Source of the DNA: Plasmodium brasilianum
Lineage: Eukaryota; Apicomplexa; Aconoidasida; Haemosporida; Plasmodiidae
Length of the DNA stretch: 64,000 bases
NCBI RefSeq assembly: GCF_023973825.1
Contig: NC_090125.1
Coordinates: forward strand, 1,547,501-1,611,500
Direction: 5' to 3'
Both the position numbers and the translations under genes were made by a program. Positions 12,356 through 24,941 of the stretch are shown piece after piece. The first letter of the stretch is position 1; every line of letters begins with the position of its first letter. Under the pieces are notes generated by a model, which made no database searches, was not told where the DNA came from, and worked only from the letters and a program-made list of their open reading frames with translations.

Positions 12356-12524
12356 GTAAAACGATGAAAAAATAGAGTAGCATTTTTTTATTTCATTTTG
12401 CATCATTTTCATTTCATTTTATTTTATTTTTATCTTTCTTTGAATTTTAAGTGGGCGTATAACCGCTCTCGAGAATACTGCATATTAAGATAAATCAAAC
12501 GTATGGGTAAATGTGAATACACAT

Positions 12525-12733
12525 ATGTGTAAGTGTAAATGTAAATGTAAGTGTAAATGTAAATGTAAGTGTAAATGTAAATGTAAGTGTAAATGTAAAT
12601 GTAAGTGTAAATGTAAATGTAAATGTAAATGTAAGTGTAAATGTAAATGTAAGTGTAAATGTAAATGTAAATGTAAATGTAAATGTAAATGTAAGTGTAA
12701 ATGTAAGTGTAAATGTAAATGTAAATGTAAATG
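12525..12733. repeat. Hexanucleotide TGTAAA/TGTAAG repeat
   Basis: About 35 units alternate between TGTAAA and TGTAAG. All frames on both strands stay open across it (Lys-Cys, His-Leu or Phe-Thr dipeptides), a direct result of the 6-bp period. Confidence 0.95.
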
Positions 12734-12955
12734 AACTTGAAAGTGCAAGTGCATGTCGTTTACATGTCGTGTGCAGGTTGTGTGTATGTCGCGTGCATGC
12801 TGTGTTCATATTTGTACATGTTGGCAATTGATCAAATGACGGAACAATTCCTTCGCATTTTATCTTATATATAGAACACTATGATTTTGTTAATCCCCTC
12901 TCCTTCCCTACATCTTTCATGCATTGTTAAATGTTTATAATAAGGGGGGGACGAG

Positions 12956-12993
<38 letters not shown>

Positions 12994-13759
12994 GAAAAGT
13001 TTAAAAAGAAAATAAATTGAGTTTAAATAAGCAAATTTTTTTTTTTTATTTAATTACTTTTATACGTTTTTACTTTTTTTTTTTTTTTTTTCTTTGCATA
13101 TGTCTACTTAACATCCTAGAGCATACGTGAGATGATTACTTTTTGAACCTTTCAGTGAACCTGTGTATGTGTGTAGTAATCCGTATCCTCATCCATATCC
13201 CCATTCTAATCCTTATTCATATCCTTATCTTTATACTTTTTTTCTTTTTTCTTTTTACTTTTTTCTTTTTTCTTTCTTTTTTTTTTTTTTATTTGTTTTT
13301 CACTAAAACCTTTTTATCTCCGTCAAATTTATCATAATTTTTAATGAACATACAGAAATGTAAAAGTCAGTTATGACAGGATTCATTTTTGTAATTTCGC
13401 GACATACGAGGACAGATGGTGACTCTCTGAAATATACCTTAAAGTTCTATGTACATGTACATGTAAAAATGTACAGATAAAAATGTACTTGATTTTTTTC
13501 TTTCCCCCTTACAATATTTTCTTTTAACGCTTTTTGAGCAAGTGGACGAAACAACAAAAGTGGTCCTTTTTAGCTTTTTGAAATACATAAGAGTGAAATA
13601 TAACATGTAATAAAAAGGGTGCCAAAGGGGGGGGGTTACTTCATCCGAAAATAAAATAAAATAAAAATAAATATACGTATATATATAAAAATATGTATAT
13701 ATACACATATACATAAATACATACACATCATATATAAATGAAAGTGGAAAAATCTGTGA

Positions 13760-13903
13760 ACTGTAAGAAAGAAATACTTTGATGGAGTTACCCCTCAATG
13801 GTTGACACAAGTTGCAGAGAAAAACTTCCATTCATTCATGACTTTTGCAAGCAACTTTGATCGAAAAAAACGCAGGAATAATTTCCCAAAAATGAGGGAA
13901 TAA
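13760..13903 (+). other. Candidate terminal coding exon
   Basis: A plus-strand frame open from 13760 to a TAA at 13901 reads KKYFDGVTPQWLTQVAEK, then a basic tail containing DRKKRRNNFPKM. Composition and purine-first codons look coding. No convincing acceptor precedes it: the best signal here, TTTCTTTCTTACAG, lies on the opposite strand. A minus-strand exon is therefore a real alternative. Confidence 0.25.
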
Positions 13904-14324
13904 TTTTCCGAAAATATAGCAATTAATTTGCTTTTTTTTTTTTTTTTTTTTTTTGTTTTATTTTGTTGTATGTTAATTTTTTCCAAATGAATTTAAACGA
14001 GTAAGAGAGAATTTCGAAAAAAAAAGAAAAGAAATTATGCTCGTACATTCCATGTGTTCAAAAGGTACCTCTTTTAATATTAAGAAAATAATTTATATTA
14101 ATGTCTCAAAAAAATTTTTAGCCATTTAATATTTTTCTTTACTAATTTAAATAGATATTTATATTTCTTAAGCCACTGGAAAATATGAACTTTTGAATGA
14201 GCGGGTAAAGTCGCAAAAGAGGGGGGTGGGAGGAAATAAAACAAAAAATATATGAACAAAATAGAATGAAATTTCCCTTATTCGTTATATCATGAAAGTA
14301 GTTACTTTCACATATATGTGTATG

Positions 14325-14515
14325 TATATGCATATAAGTATATATAAGTATATTTGTATATATATGTGTACATGCATATAATATGTAAGTATATTTGTAT
14401 ATATATGTGTACATGCATATATATGTAAGTATATTTGTATATATATGTGCACATGCATATATATGTAAGTATATTTGTATATATATGTGTACATGCATAT
14501 ATATGTATATATATA
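14325..14515. repeat. 40-bp TA-rich tandem repeat
   Basis: Four to five copies of a roughly 40-bp unit containing GTATATTTGTATATATATG followed by TGTACATGCATATATATG. Confidence 0.8.
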
Positions 14516-14630
14516 TGTATTATGGCCCAAAGTAAGACTCACAATTTTCCACTTACACATTTTGAAAAACTTTTAAAAGAGTGAAGTGAGAATTTATTTT
14601 GATGTGTATACCGAACGTTTGCGCGTATTC

Positions 14631-14632
<2 letters not shown>

Positions 14633-14688
<56 letters not shown>
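14633..14688. other. 56-base poly-A tract
   Basis: An uninterrupted run of 56 A residues about 0.9 kb upstream of the large gene starting at 15607. Such tracts exclude nucleosomes and are common in Plasmodium promoters. The exact length is unreliable in any assembly. Confidence 0.6.
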
Positions 14689-14690
<2 letters not shown>

Positions 14691-14807
14691 GAAAAGAAAA
14701 AAAAAAGTGAAAATAGTGAAAAATATTGGGAAATAGTATAAAATAAGATCTACTTGTGTTTTGTTTTCCTTTTTTTTGTTTACTTTTTTCTTTTCCTTTT
14801 TCCTTTT

Positions 14808-14921
14808 TTGCGAGTACGTGTAAACGTTCGGAATGTATACGAAATCGCTCGTATTCTTATGCTAAGCGAGGAATGCATTAAAATATTCTCAAAACTTAAG
14901 AAAGTCTGGAATATATACACA
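14808..14921 (+). other. Candidate coding exon
   Basis: An open helical-looking peptide (RNVYEIARILMLSEECIKIF, then SKLKKVWN) lies between a T-rich tract ending in GCGAG and a GTATGT donor near 14922. No partner exon could be placed, since a 10-bp repeat follows. It may belong to a small gene in the long interval or to an upstream exon of the gene at 15607. Confidence 0.2.
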
Positions 14922-14974
14922 TGTGTATGTGTGATTGCACGTTCTTATAATTTCTTATTCGTTTTTATGATTTC

Positions 14975-15285
14975 TTATTCGTTCATATTCGTTCATATTC
15001 GTTCATATTCGTTCATATTCGTTCAAATTCGTTCAAATTCGTTCATATTCGTTCATATTCGTTCAAATTCGTTCAAATTCGTTCATATTCGTTCATATTC
15101 GTTCATGTTCGTTCATATTCGTTCATATTCGTTCAAATTCGTTCATATTCGTTCATATTCGTTCATATTCGTTCATGTTCGTTCATATTCGTTCATATTC
15201 GTTCATATTCGTTCATATTCGTTCATATTCGTTCATATTCGTTCATATTCGTTCATATTCGTTCTTATTCGTTCTTATTCACTTT
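14975..15285. repeat. 10-bp tandem repeat
   Basis: About 30 copies of ATTCGTTCAT with A/T and A/G variants. The period is not a multiple of three, so any frame cycles through FVHIRSYS-like decapeptides. Taken as non-coding. Confidence 0.9.
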
Positions 15286-15606
15286 TATTCATTTTATTTT
15301 TTTTTTTTTTATTATATATTTCTTCTCCTTTTTAATTCATATTTTTTTTCCGTAAGGGCATTTCCACCACTTGTTCAGAAAGAAAAATAAAAATAGTTAG
15401 CAATAAATAAGCAAAAGATTGGAAAAGTATTAGCAACAAATTTGCAATAAATAGGCACCAAATTAGCCTCAAATTAGCCTCAAATTAGCCTCAAATTAGC
15501 ATCAAATTGGCACAAAGAAGCCCCCGAAAGAGGCAAAACAAAAATTAAGCTAAGAGAAGTAAAACTGGGGCAAACAAAAATGTAAATCCCAAAACTGTAA
15601 CATAAC

Positions 15607-18600
15607 ATGGATGATAGGGGTTTACCAATAATCGTTGAGAGCGACGATAAAAACAAGTTAAGCGAAAAAACATTAAATTTCAATTTTTCTTATGAAAGCA
15701 TTCTGAACAATGATATAAAAAGACCGCAGGAGATTGATTGTGGAATGTCATGCTCCAGTTCCATTTTTGATGGTCGTGAAAATGATAGGGTTCTAGAAGA
15801 GAATCCATTGCACGAGGAGGGGGTAAATGGCACTCCGATGAGTAACGGAGGGGTAAGTATTAGAAATGTAGGAAGCGACAATGTAGGAAGCGGAAATATA
15901 GGAAGCGGAAATATAGGAATCGGTAATGTAGGAATCGGCAATGTAGGAATCGGCAATGTAGGAAGCGGAAATATAGGAAGCGGTAATGTAGGAAGCGGTA
16001 ATGTAGGAAGCGGAAATATAGGAAGCGACAGTGACGTAATAAGGGGAAAGTACCCTTATGGACACAGCGCCTTAGACGTTTCTTTTCAAATAAAAAGCTG
16101 TAAGCAACATGTAAACGATCTTCTGCACATAGAAAAAAAAGACATATTTAATGAAAACAGTGTTGAAATAAATAAAGGTATTATCACTCGAAATGCACAC
16201 ATGCGCAATGAAGAAAGTGGTATGCAAAGCGTTGGAAATATAATAATAAAAAATATTTATGGGAAGGGTAGTACTTATGAAAATGAGTTAAGCTGTGGGG
16301 AGTATTCTGTGGCACATGTAAGAAATGTAAATGTGCATATTGATGGTGATGATGATATTGATGATGATATTGATGATCATGATGGTGTTCTTAATGATCA
16401 TGATGGTGTTCTTGATAATGATGGTGTTCTTGATAATGATAATATATCATTTTACAACCTGCGCAAGACGGAAGTACAACATAATTGCGGATCCATAGGA
16501 GAAGAAAAACATAGTGACAGTATTAGTAACCTGATAGCACATTCCGGTGGTATTATTACCACGAATAGTGCACAGAATGACTTGTCTTCATTAACATATG
16601 ATGAAAAAGTATATTTGTTGAGTCAGAAAGCAGAGGCAGAAAGAAAAAGTAGTTCAACATGTGTAATTTTAAACTCTGAAAAAACTACTAGTTCGAATAT
16701 GAACGAAACAGTGTATAATAGCAATGACTCAAGTAATGCTACAACTAATGCACCAAGTGTCGATACAAATGATAAGATGAAAAATGGTAGAAGCGGTGTA
16801 CATGTATTATCAAAACCACGTGATATAAACGAAGAAAGAATATATGATGAAGTCATTGAAAAAGAAATATTACATTATAAGAGTACAATTTTTCAACTAA
16901 AAGCAGAGTTAGAAACAAAAAATAGTAGTTATCAAAATGAAAAAAGGAAAAACGAAGAATATGCAAGGACAATAGAAAATTACATCAACATGCTTAATGA
17001 TCAGTCATATGATAAAATTAATTCAGTGGAATATTTAAATATGAATATTAACGAAATAGAAAATAAACAACTAAAACAGGAGTTGTTACTTAAGAATAGT
17101 GAAATTATCGAGTTAAATAATGTAATAAACAATTTAAAGAGCCAAAAAATCATTTTTTTAAATTGTTTAGAGAATGAACTAGAAATGAGTATGAAAAAAG
17201 AAACAGAATGCTCTTTACTTTTACATGCACAAACTAAGCGTTTAACTAATGCGAATAATTTTATAGAAAATCAACAGATACAATTGGAAGAATTGAAAAA
17301 AGAGATGCACAAAATGGAAAAAATGTATATTCTTCATGTACAGAAAAATGAAAAACAGATCACCCAGTTGATAAAAGAAAAAGAAGAGTTTCTAAATATT
17401 GCCAAAGAATTGGAAATCATTAATGTAGATAATAAAAATAAAAAAGAAGAAATAGAAAAATATAAGAATAAATGTAATGAATTAACAGAGGAGCTCAATG
17501 ATCTATTACGTATAGTGTCCACAAATGATGAAGATAAGATGATGAACAGTTTTGGAAATTTTTATCAGCAAAACAACTGGAGTTCCTTCAAATGTATGAA
17601 CGACAGTTTAACCAGTGGTGAAATTGTTTGTAGTCCTTTTACTAGCAAGAAAAATAATGACCCTAGTGATGACCAAACAATACTGAGAAAACAATTAGGG
17701 AAGTACATAGAACAGAATGATATATTAAAAAAAGAGTTAGATGAATACACAAAGAGCAATTTAGAACTGGTTGAGCAGATAAAGGAAAAGAATGAAATTA
17801 TTAATCAGAGAAACCAAATTATTAAGGAGAAGAATGATAATTATATTGTCCTTCTAGAAAAATATAATATTTTAGAAAAAGATTTTGAGAACATTCATGA
17901 CTTGTGCATACAACTGGAGCACAAATTCGGTCGGGAGCACAGCATCACTTACCTAGGAATTAATAATAATAGCAATGATAGCAATACCAATCCTTCTCTG
18001 AATAAAAATGGCAACGTGCTCAGCAAGAGCAATTTCTCTTTAAGCGAATTAGAGCTAAACCAGAGCCATCAAGGTGAGCATGACGTTACTCACTACAAAA
18101 TATACTGCTCCGAGTTGAGATTGGAAAACGAATCCTTGAAGGTAATTATTGAAAAGTTAAAGAGTAAAAATAAAAAGCTATCCAGAAATATGGAGTATCT
18201 TTTGAATGATTTGATACATGCAGAAGAAGCGAGTAGTAGCTCTCCGGTTGGTAACAACCAAAGGGGTGCTTATCCGAATGAATGCGGTGCAAATTATGGA
18301 GATAAACATAATAAATCGGACTTGACGAATAATAAGGAGAAGGGGGAAATAGATGAGGAAATTCTATACCCTGAAAATGTGTATACACTAAGAAGATATG
18401 AGGAAGGAGAAGGAATAAATAACGAAGACAAAAAAAAGGTGAACGACAATCTTTTAGAAAATAAAAATTGTGAACAGGATACTCATAACCAATTCCACAA
18501 AATTAAAGAGGAAAATAAATATGTGCATGCAAGGAGAGGTCTTCCAGATAATGGGCAAAGAGACGAGTATGCCCAGACAGAGAGAACCGTTTTGAGTAAT

Positions 18601-21600
18601 GATAAAACAGAGAAGTATGCACAGACGGAGAGAAGACCCTCAGATGATGAACAAAGAGACGGGTATTCACAGACGGAGAGAATCTCCCCGGATGAAGAGA
18701 GAACAGAGAAGTGTGCACAAACAGAGAGAGGTTCGCTCGATGGTGAGCGAAGAGACAGGGATGTCCAGACAGATAACAGTTCAATTCATAGAGAAATGAA
18801 TAACCTAGTTAGCGAAGGTGTGAACACTGAAGAAAAATCATTTAGCGATAAAAAAGTATACACACATGACAATAGGTTCTTAGTTAACTCTTGCATTAAT
18901 ACAAATAAGGTTGATGTAGTCGATGTAACGATAAACACAGAAGAAGAGGGGAAAACTTTTACTTATAATAGTACTCAGACGAATGAAGTCAACTACTATG
19001 TGAAATTTACACAAACAGAATTGACAAAAAGAATTGATAGAGATGTTTTAACAGATATGTGTGGAATAAATAATTTTAATATTAAAAAAATAATGATGAA
19101 GAATAATATTTCGAAAAATAAAAAAGTGCAAGTCGCAACAGCTAGTATGAATGCGTCGACACAAACAAGGGGAGGAATGTTCACTGGTAGCAGAAGTAGG
19201 TGCAGTCGGACGGGAGATGAAAACTACTACCCCTGCTTCGATATCTGCGATGGAGATAAGTACAAAAGGTACAAAATAGCGAGAAGAAGAAAAATAAAAA
19301 GCTGTTCCTCCTCCTGTTTATACTCAAGTAATTCATCAAGGAGCTACTCCTTAACAGATTCCAACGTTCCTTCTAGTGAAATACTTTTAGCAAAAGAGAA
19401 ACGAACAAAAGGCAGCACTTATAACTGTAATAATGACATTTATAACGACGCGCACGAGGGTAAGATGATGCTCAGAAGGTTCAACTATGATAATTATAGC
19501 ATATATAAGCACCACAGGGGTAAACGCGAAAAACAGGAAAAACGGGAAAAACAGGAAAAACGGGAAAAATATGAACACTGTGAACAACATGAACATAGAA
19601 GACTTGCCAGGAGGAGGGAGGAAAAGAATTACATAAGGGTACTTTCTGCAAATCGAAAAAAGGAGTACTATCAGAACACAAATGATGCTAACAGTTTGGG
19701 TGATACGAATTTTGTGGGGAGTAAAAAAGAAAGGCGCAATAATTACAGACGAAACGAGATAGAGGAAGTGGAATCGCTCTTGGAAATCCTCAAATATTCT
19801 TCCGATAATGGAAGTGATAAAGGAAGCGATGAAGGAAGTGGTGATTGTACCGCTTATGGTGCCGCTCATAGGGCCGCTCATAGGGCCGCTCATAGCGCTT
19901 CCCACAATGGTAACTCCCGTATTTATGGTATTAAAAGACAAAGCACGAAACAAACAAAGAAGAGAAGACAACTAAACCAAATGCACTATACACAGGAAGA
20001 AAGAAAAAGATACAGCAGAGGAAAAGATCATACATATAAAATACACAATAGTGAACTAAATTGTAGTCATAAATTCTATTCATCTGATGGTTCGTATCTT
20101 CTGGACCAACATAAACAAAATGGAAGAATTGAAAAGAGATCATATAACCAGAAAGATTATAATAAAAAATATATGTGTTGTTATTATAAAAAAAGGGTAA
20201 GAACTGAAAATAAATGTGTTCAAACAGGGGAAGGGTTAAGTAACACCCTATGGTATTACTACAATATAGAAGAAAGTATGCGTAATGATAGTAATAATAA
20301 GGATAGTGGTAATAATAAGGATAGTGGTAATAATAAGGATAGTGGTAATAATAAGGATAGCGGTAATAATAACGATAGTGCTTTAAGAAGTAAAGTGAAG
20401 GAATACTGTAAAGATTTATATTATACCGTAATAATCTGTGAGTACTGTAATGGCTTTTATATAGACATACTACTAATACATATTTTTAATAAATATTTAG
20501 AGTTTCTTAAGTACTCTAATTCGTCTATGCATACTATGCATATGATAGAACAATGTCAATTGAATAAAAGAAAAATGATATATTATAATAACACACATGT
20601 ACAATATTGTAATCCATGGTACGATAAAAATAAGAGGGATGCCAATTTTAATAATAAGTTCGAGTCAAAAAATGGTGTATCTAATTGTTTAACTTGTTCA
20701 TCTAGCTTTCCCAGATATAAGGTTCACAGAATAAACGCCAGTTCTCCCTCCAGTGTAGGTAAGTGTCCTAGTTGCTCATGCACAACTCAGTTTTGCTATA
20801 AATGTAGTAGCGAGAAGAAGCCAGCCGACGTCTTATTCGGAGAGATGAACGGAAGTGATAGCACTGCTAGTAGCTGTGGAAGCGCCGGTAGAAGCAATTC
20901 CGGTTATGTTACTCGCACCCACCATAGTAGTCGTAGTAGTTATTGTAGTCGTAGTAATTATTGTAGTCGTAGTAGTTATAGTAGTCGTAGTAGTTATAGT
21001 AGTCATAAAAGTCATAGAAACCGTAGTTGCAGCGCGGAGGAGGAGCACGATGATGCTGGCGAAGATGAACAGGACGAGGGGGGCAACAAGGAGGAACGCA
21101 GAAGGATGGAAGAGTTCATTGTGAAGCATATTCCTTTCAAATTGCGCATTTGCACGTGTACATACGTGAGCATGAGCTACAGAAAAATTCTTATCCGTAA
21201 GGAAGAGGAAAAAAAGGGGTACATGGATCAGAACAAGGATAGGGTGACGAACACAAAGGCGGAAAAAAAAAAAAAAAAAAAAAAAAAAAAACGAAAAGGT
21301 AGGCGAGCAGATGAGCGGGTGTATACATGATCAAATATGCGATCGAATGTGCAACCGAATGTGCGAACGAGTAAGTGATAACAATATGCTCCCCCTGAGC
21401 AGCAACATTTCAAGTGTTATATGCAAGCTTAGATCGGAGTTGAATGATATGAAAAACATTATTCAGAATTTTCTTTTTTTAAATACAAGTAGTAAACTAG
21501 GAAATATTATTTTACATACGGAAAAGGCCCGTGATATTCCTCTCCTTCTGTTCAAATACGTAGAAAATGCAAACGCAAATTATTCGTTGGGTTCCCATCA

Positions 21601-24476
21601 GAGTATAGAATTCGATAATTATGGTACCGGTAAGAATGAAAATTTAATTTGTAAGCATAACTTAGAATGTGTATATAATTCGTTAAACCATTATTCTGTG
21701 CCTAATCAGAAAGAGGGAAAGGAGCAGACCTCCAATATCTGTATGGATGAAAGCTTCAACGGTTGTACATGTGAACATGATATTGAAAAGGTAAAATGTT
21801 CAGGTGGTACATGCTTTTCAAACCAGGCACACATCAACAATGCAGTGGATAGCATCGTCGTTCATGAACCTACGAATTGTAGAGATAACGACAAAAGGGA
21901 AAGTAAATGTATTGTTCCTTCTCCTCATTACGAATGCAACTCTATAATTAAACTTCAACAACGGAAAGATATGTACAGTGTACGGGGAAACGTTTCCCCT
22001 TGCGTATATTGCTTCCATTCAAAAGATAGAGAAATTGATAAGAAAACGAAACATTGGTTTGACTGCTCCATTATTAGTAGAAAGTATGATTCTCCCTCAT
22101 CAGCAGAGTATGCATGTACAAAAAATTGCAGTCATACAATTCTTCATCCTTTTGAAAAAAAGAATGAAATGGAAAAAATTACTAGCTTTAACTATTTAAT
22201 GAAAAATTATGATATAAAAAATTTGATGCTTTTTTTCATTTGTTGTCTTTTCCGTTTCAGTGAATTGTTTATTGAGTTTAGATCATCATCAGAAATGGAT
22301 TTTCATAATAAATTTAGAAGTAAAGTCAGCGGGATTGACAGTAACAACCACGATGATAAGGGTGAAAAGGGGGATGGATTCAATACACACATGTATGATC
22401 GTGCAGACTATCCTAGATATAAAATTCATCCTAATACTTGTGAAGAGCAGAAGCAACCATGCACTTCCATCGATTCAATCAGAATGAGCTGCAATAGCGA
22501 TGAGGAACTTATTAGAGTGGTAGATACATTAGTAGAAGAGTGCACCGTTAGAAGAGGTGGTGGTACTGACAGCGGTACTAGCAGCGGCATTCGGTGCTGC
22601 ACGAACGCAGGGGGAGAACGCATTGTTCTTTTTCAAATACTGTACGATATTGTTAAGGCCATAAAGGCGAACTACAGAGCCATATATGGGGTATATATCC
22701 TGGTAGAGGAAAGAATAAATGAAGAGAACCTAAAAATTATAGATCTCTTCAAGTTAATAGAAAATTATGCTAAAGTACATGTATACATAAACAATTTAAA
22801 AAAGATGAATGAAGAAAGAATAAATAAATTAGAGAATGAATTATGTGCATGTAATTTAAAAAATGAAAATATAACAAACATACATATGGAAGATTTACGA
22901 AGTAATGAAAGGATAATCAATGAAAAGGAGGTCATCATAAACGACCTGAAGGAGGTGATAGAAAAGTTGGAAAAAGATAATCAAATGGTGCATAAATTGT
23001 TATGTGAACAGAAAGAAGAAGAACGGAACTGTTATTATAATTTACATACCGATCCTCAAAAATGTAAAGAAGAGGAAAAGGAAAACATATCTTCAAGTAA
23101 CAGAACTCACGACTTGCACAGTGACAAAATAAATGCTTGCATAAGTAAAATAAATGAATTAAATGATGAAGTAAACTTGCTCAAAAAGAAAGAAAACGCT
23201 CAAACTGTGAACAGCAGCAACTGCGGTAATTGCGGAAACTGCGGAAACTGCGGGAACGGCAGTAAGCGCTTTAACTGTTGTGATAAGAAGCGGAAGGACA
23301 GCTCTTCTGCGTCGTCTTCTTCCTCTCCAAGAAGTAATACCTACGCATGCACTCAAAAGAAGAAAAAAGATCTTAATAAAATTATGAACAGTACAGGAAA
23401 TAATAAAAAGTGCGAAAAGAGAAAATATGAAAAAGGTGAGAAAATTAACCAAATGGACACCTTAACATACTTTGAAGTGAATAAAGTGTGCAACATATTT
23501 TTTATCTTAAAAGAGAAAATATTACTCTTCATTTTGTATATTTATAAAAAGTTATATAAGAATGCCTTTACAAATATATACTACATTAAGCAGTTTTACA
23601 CACAAATAATAAATATATTCCTGAACATCCCGAAACAAGTAAATGTAAATATTTTATTCGTTAAAAAGAGGGAAATTAATTGTAGTCTATACATAAAAAA
23701 AGAAAACATAAATACTGTCGACATGAGTCTACTGAGACAAGATAACAACTCGTTTTATGGTTTCCGTGGTGATAGCTCGATGGAAATGATAATGGAAGTA
23801 AACAAGAAACAAGTGGATGATCCCGATGATCATAATAATAATAATAGTGATGATGAAAAAATAAAAAAGAAAAAAAAAAAAGAAAAAAGAAAAAAGAAGA
23901 AAGCCAATCTCGATGATACCAACGACAATGATATCTACAGCGACTATTACAATAACAGTAACACTAAAAGTAACAACTACAGTGATGATTATGATGGCGA
24001 TTGGGATGGTAAAAATAAACAGGTGAGTGTAAACAACACGGAGTCGATAAGAAAAAAAAATAATAATAAAAACAAGAATAATGATAACATAGGCTACGTA
24101 AGCTCATCCGATAAGGTAAGTTATACATGAAAAAAATGAACCGAAATGTAGGACGGCCCCTTTAAATGTAGTACTTGCCATGATTTATCATACACACAGG
24201 GTACCCCCATATAGCATAACATAATTTTTCCCCTTCACGCGTACTAAAAAATGAACAGAAGAAAATGCGCATACGTGAATACATATGTGAACACATCATA
24301 GTAAAAATAGTGCGCAAAGGGCACGAATTTCTTCTATATGTATGTACTTATTCATTTGATTTTACTCGGTCGCATTTCATTTCATTTCTTTTCCCTTTTT
24401 TTTTTTTTTTTTCTTTTTTTTTGCCCATGTTTTATAGGACTCGTCAACCAGTGTGTCTTTGTTTTTCGATTTTTAA
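15607..24476 (+). CDS. Giant coiled-coil protein with repeated QT motifs
   Basis: I do not recognise this protein. The start MDDRGLPIIVES follows a stop-rich leader. Exon 1 runs 15607-24115 and a GTAAGT donor at 24116 joins in phase to 24438-24476 (DSSTSVSLFFDF, then stop). The frame changes once, at a 29-A tract (21263-21291). Frame 1 is open to 21330; the second frame is open from 21248 to the donor. The fused product is about 2,850 residues. In order it has GNVGSGNIG repeats (about 86-140), a long coiled coil (about 415-780), five YAQTER-like repeats spaced 16 residues (about 985-1056) with further TQT motifs to about 1190, Lys/Arg/Ser-rich regions, NKDSGN repeats (about 1560-1590), SRSSY repeats (about 1775-1802), a poly-Lys run, a second coiled coil and a hydrophobic, possibly folded C-terminal part. 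A structural or scaffold role is inferred. Confidence 0.8.
21263..21291 (+). other. 29-A tract at the frame change
   Basis: The only place where frames 1 and 2 of the surrounding gene can be joined without an intron, apart from the short overlap after it. Frame 1 continues 39 bases past the run before stopping. Frame 2 has a stop at 21245 just before it and then is open for 2.8 kb. Explanations are a length error in the assembly, or slippage during transcription or translation of the poly-Lys run. Confidence 0.75.
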
Positions 24477-24906
24477 GAAAAAAGGAGAAAAGACAAAATG
24501 CACACGAGCGCGTGTATATTTACTTGTGTGCCTTTTTAATCCTTATCCCCATTCACGCATGTACATATACGTACACCTTAGTGTATATGTCTGAGAATGA
24601 GTGTATTTTTGTTTTTTTCCTTGTAAATATTCCCACATTTTTTTTTTTTTTTAATGTCTTTTTTTTTCTTAATATTTTATATCATTACAAATTACTTTTG
24701 CTATTTTTAAGTTATAAGAGTCTGTTTTGTCAAAATGATAACTTTTTTTTTTTTTTTTTTATTTCACAATATATAGCGCCATGCGATAAGCTATATACTA
24801 TTCTATAACGATCTAATATAATTATTATCATTATTATTAGTAGTAATATTACTACTATTATTATTACTAGTAGTAGTAGTAATATTACTACTATTATTAT
24901 TACTAC

Positions 24907-24941
<35 letters not shown>

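Larger units (their letters stand above)
6778..15606. other. 8.8-kb repeat-rich interval without a clear long gene
   Basis: The divergent genes starting at 6777 (-) and 15607 (+) are separated by an unusually long interval. Most of it is homopolymers (poly-T at about 7202-7239 and 7421-7468, poly-A at 14633-14688) and tandem repeats, listed separately. Between them lie short non-repetitive islands of higher GC (about 7495-7570, 11885-12240, 12310-12480, 12830-12920, 13370-13440, 13760-13905, 14805-14930). Several are bounded by splice-like signals and read as plausible peptides, often on both strands. They are probably exons of one or more small genes, or non-coding RNAs. It is not AT-extreme over 2-3 kb as a Plasmodium centromere would be. 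Confidence 0.6.

Noticed and set aside
12485..12827. Open frames of Lys-Cys, His-Leu and Phe-Thr dipeptides
   Set aside because: A hexanucleotide repeat leaves every frame open; no start, splice or composition support.
14754..15335. 193-codon plus-strand frame with FVHIRSYS repeats
   Set aside because: Most of it is a 10-bp repeat read through; only the short 14808-14921 part looks coding and is listed separately.
24101..24130. Stop at 24130 as the end of the large plus-strand gene
   Set aside because: A perfect GTAAGT donor precedes it, and a T-rich tract plus AG at 24437 leads to an in-phase 12-residue final exon.
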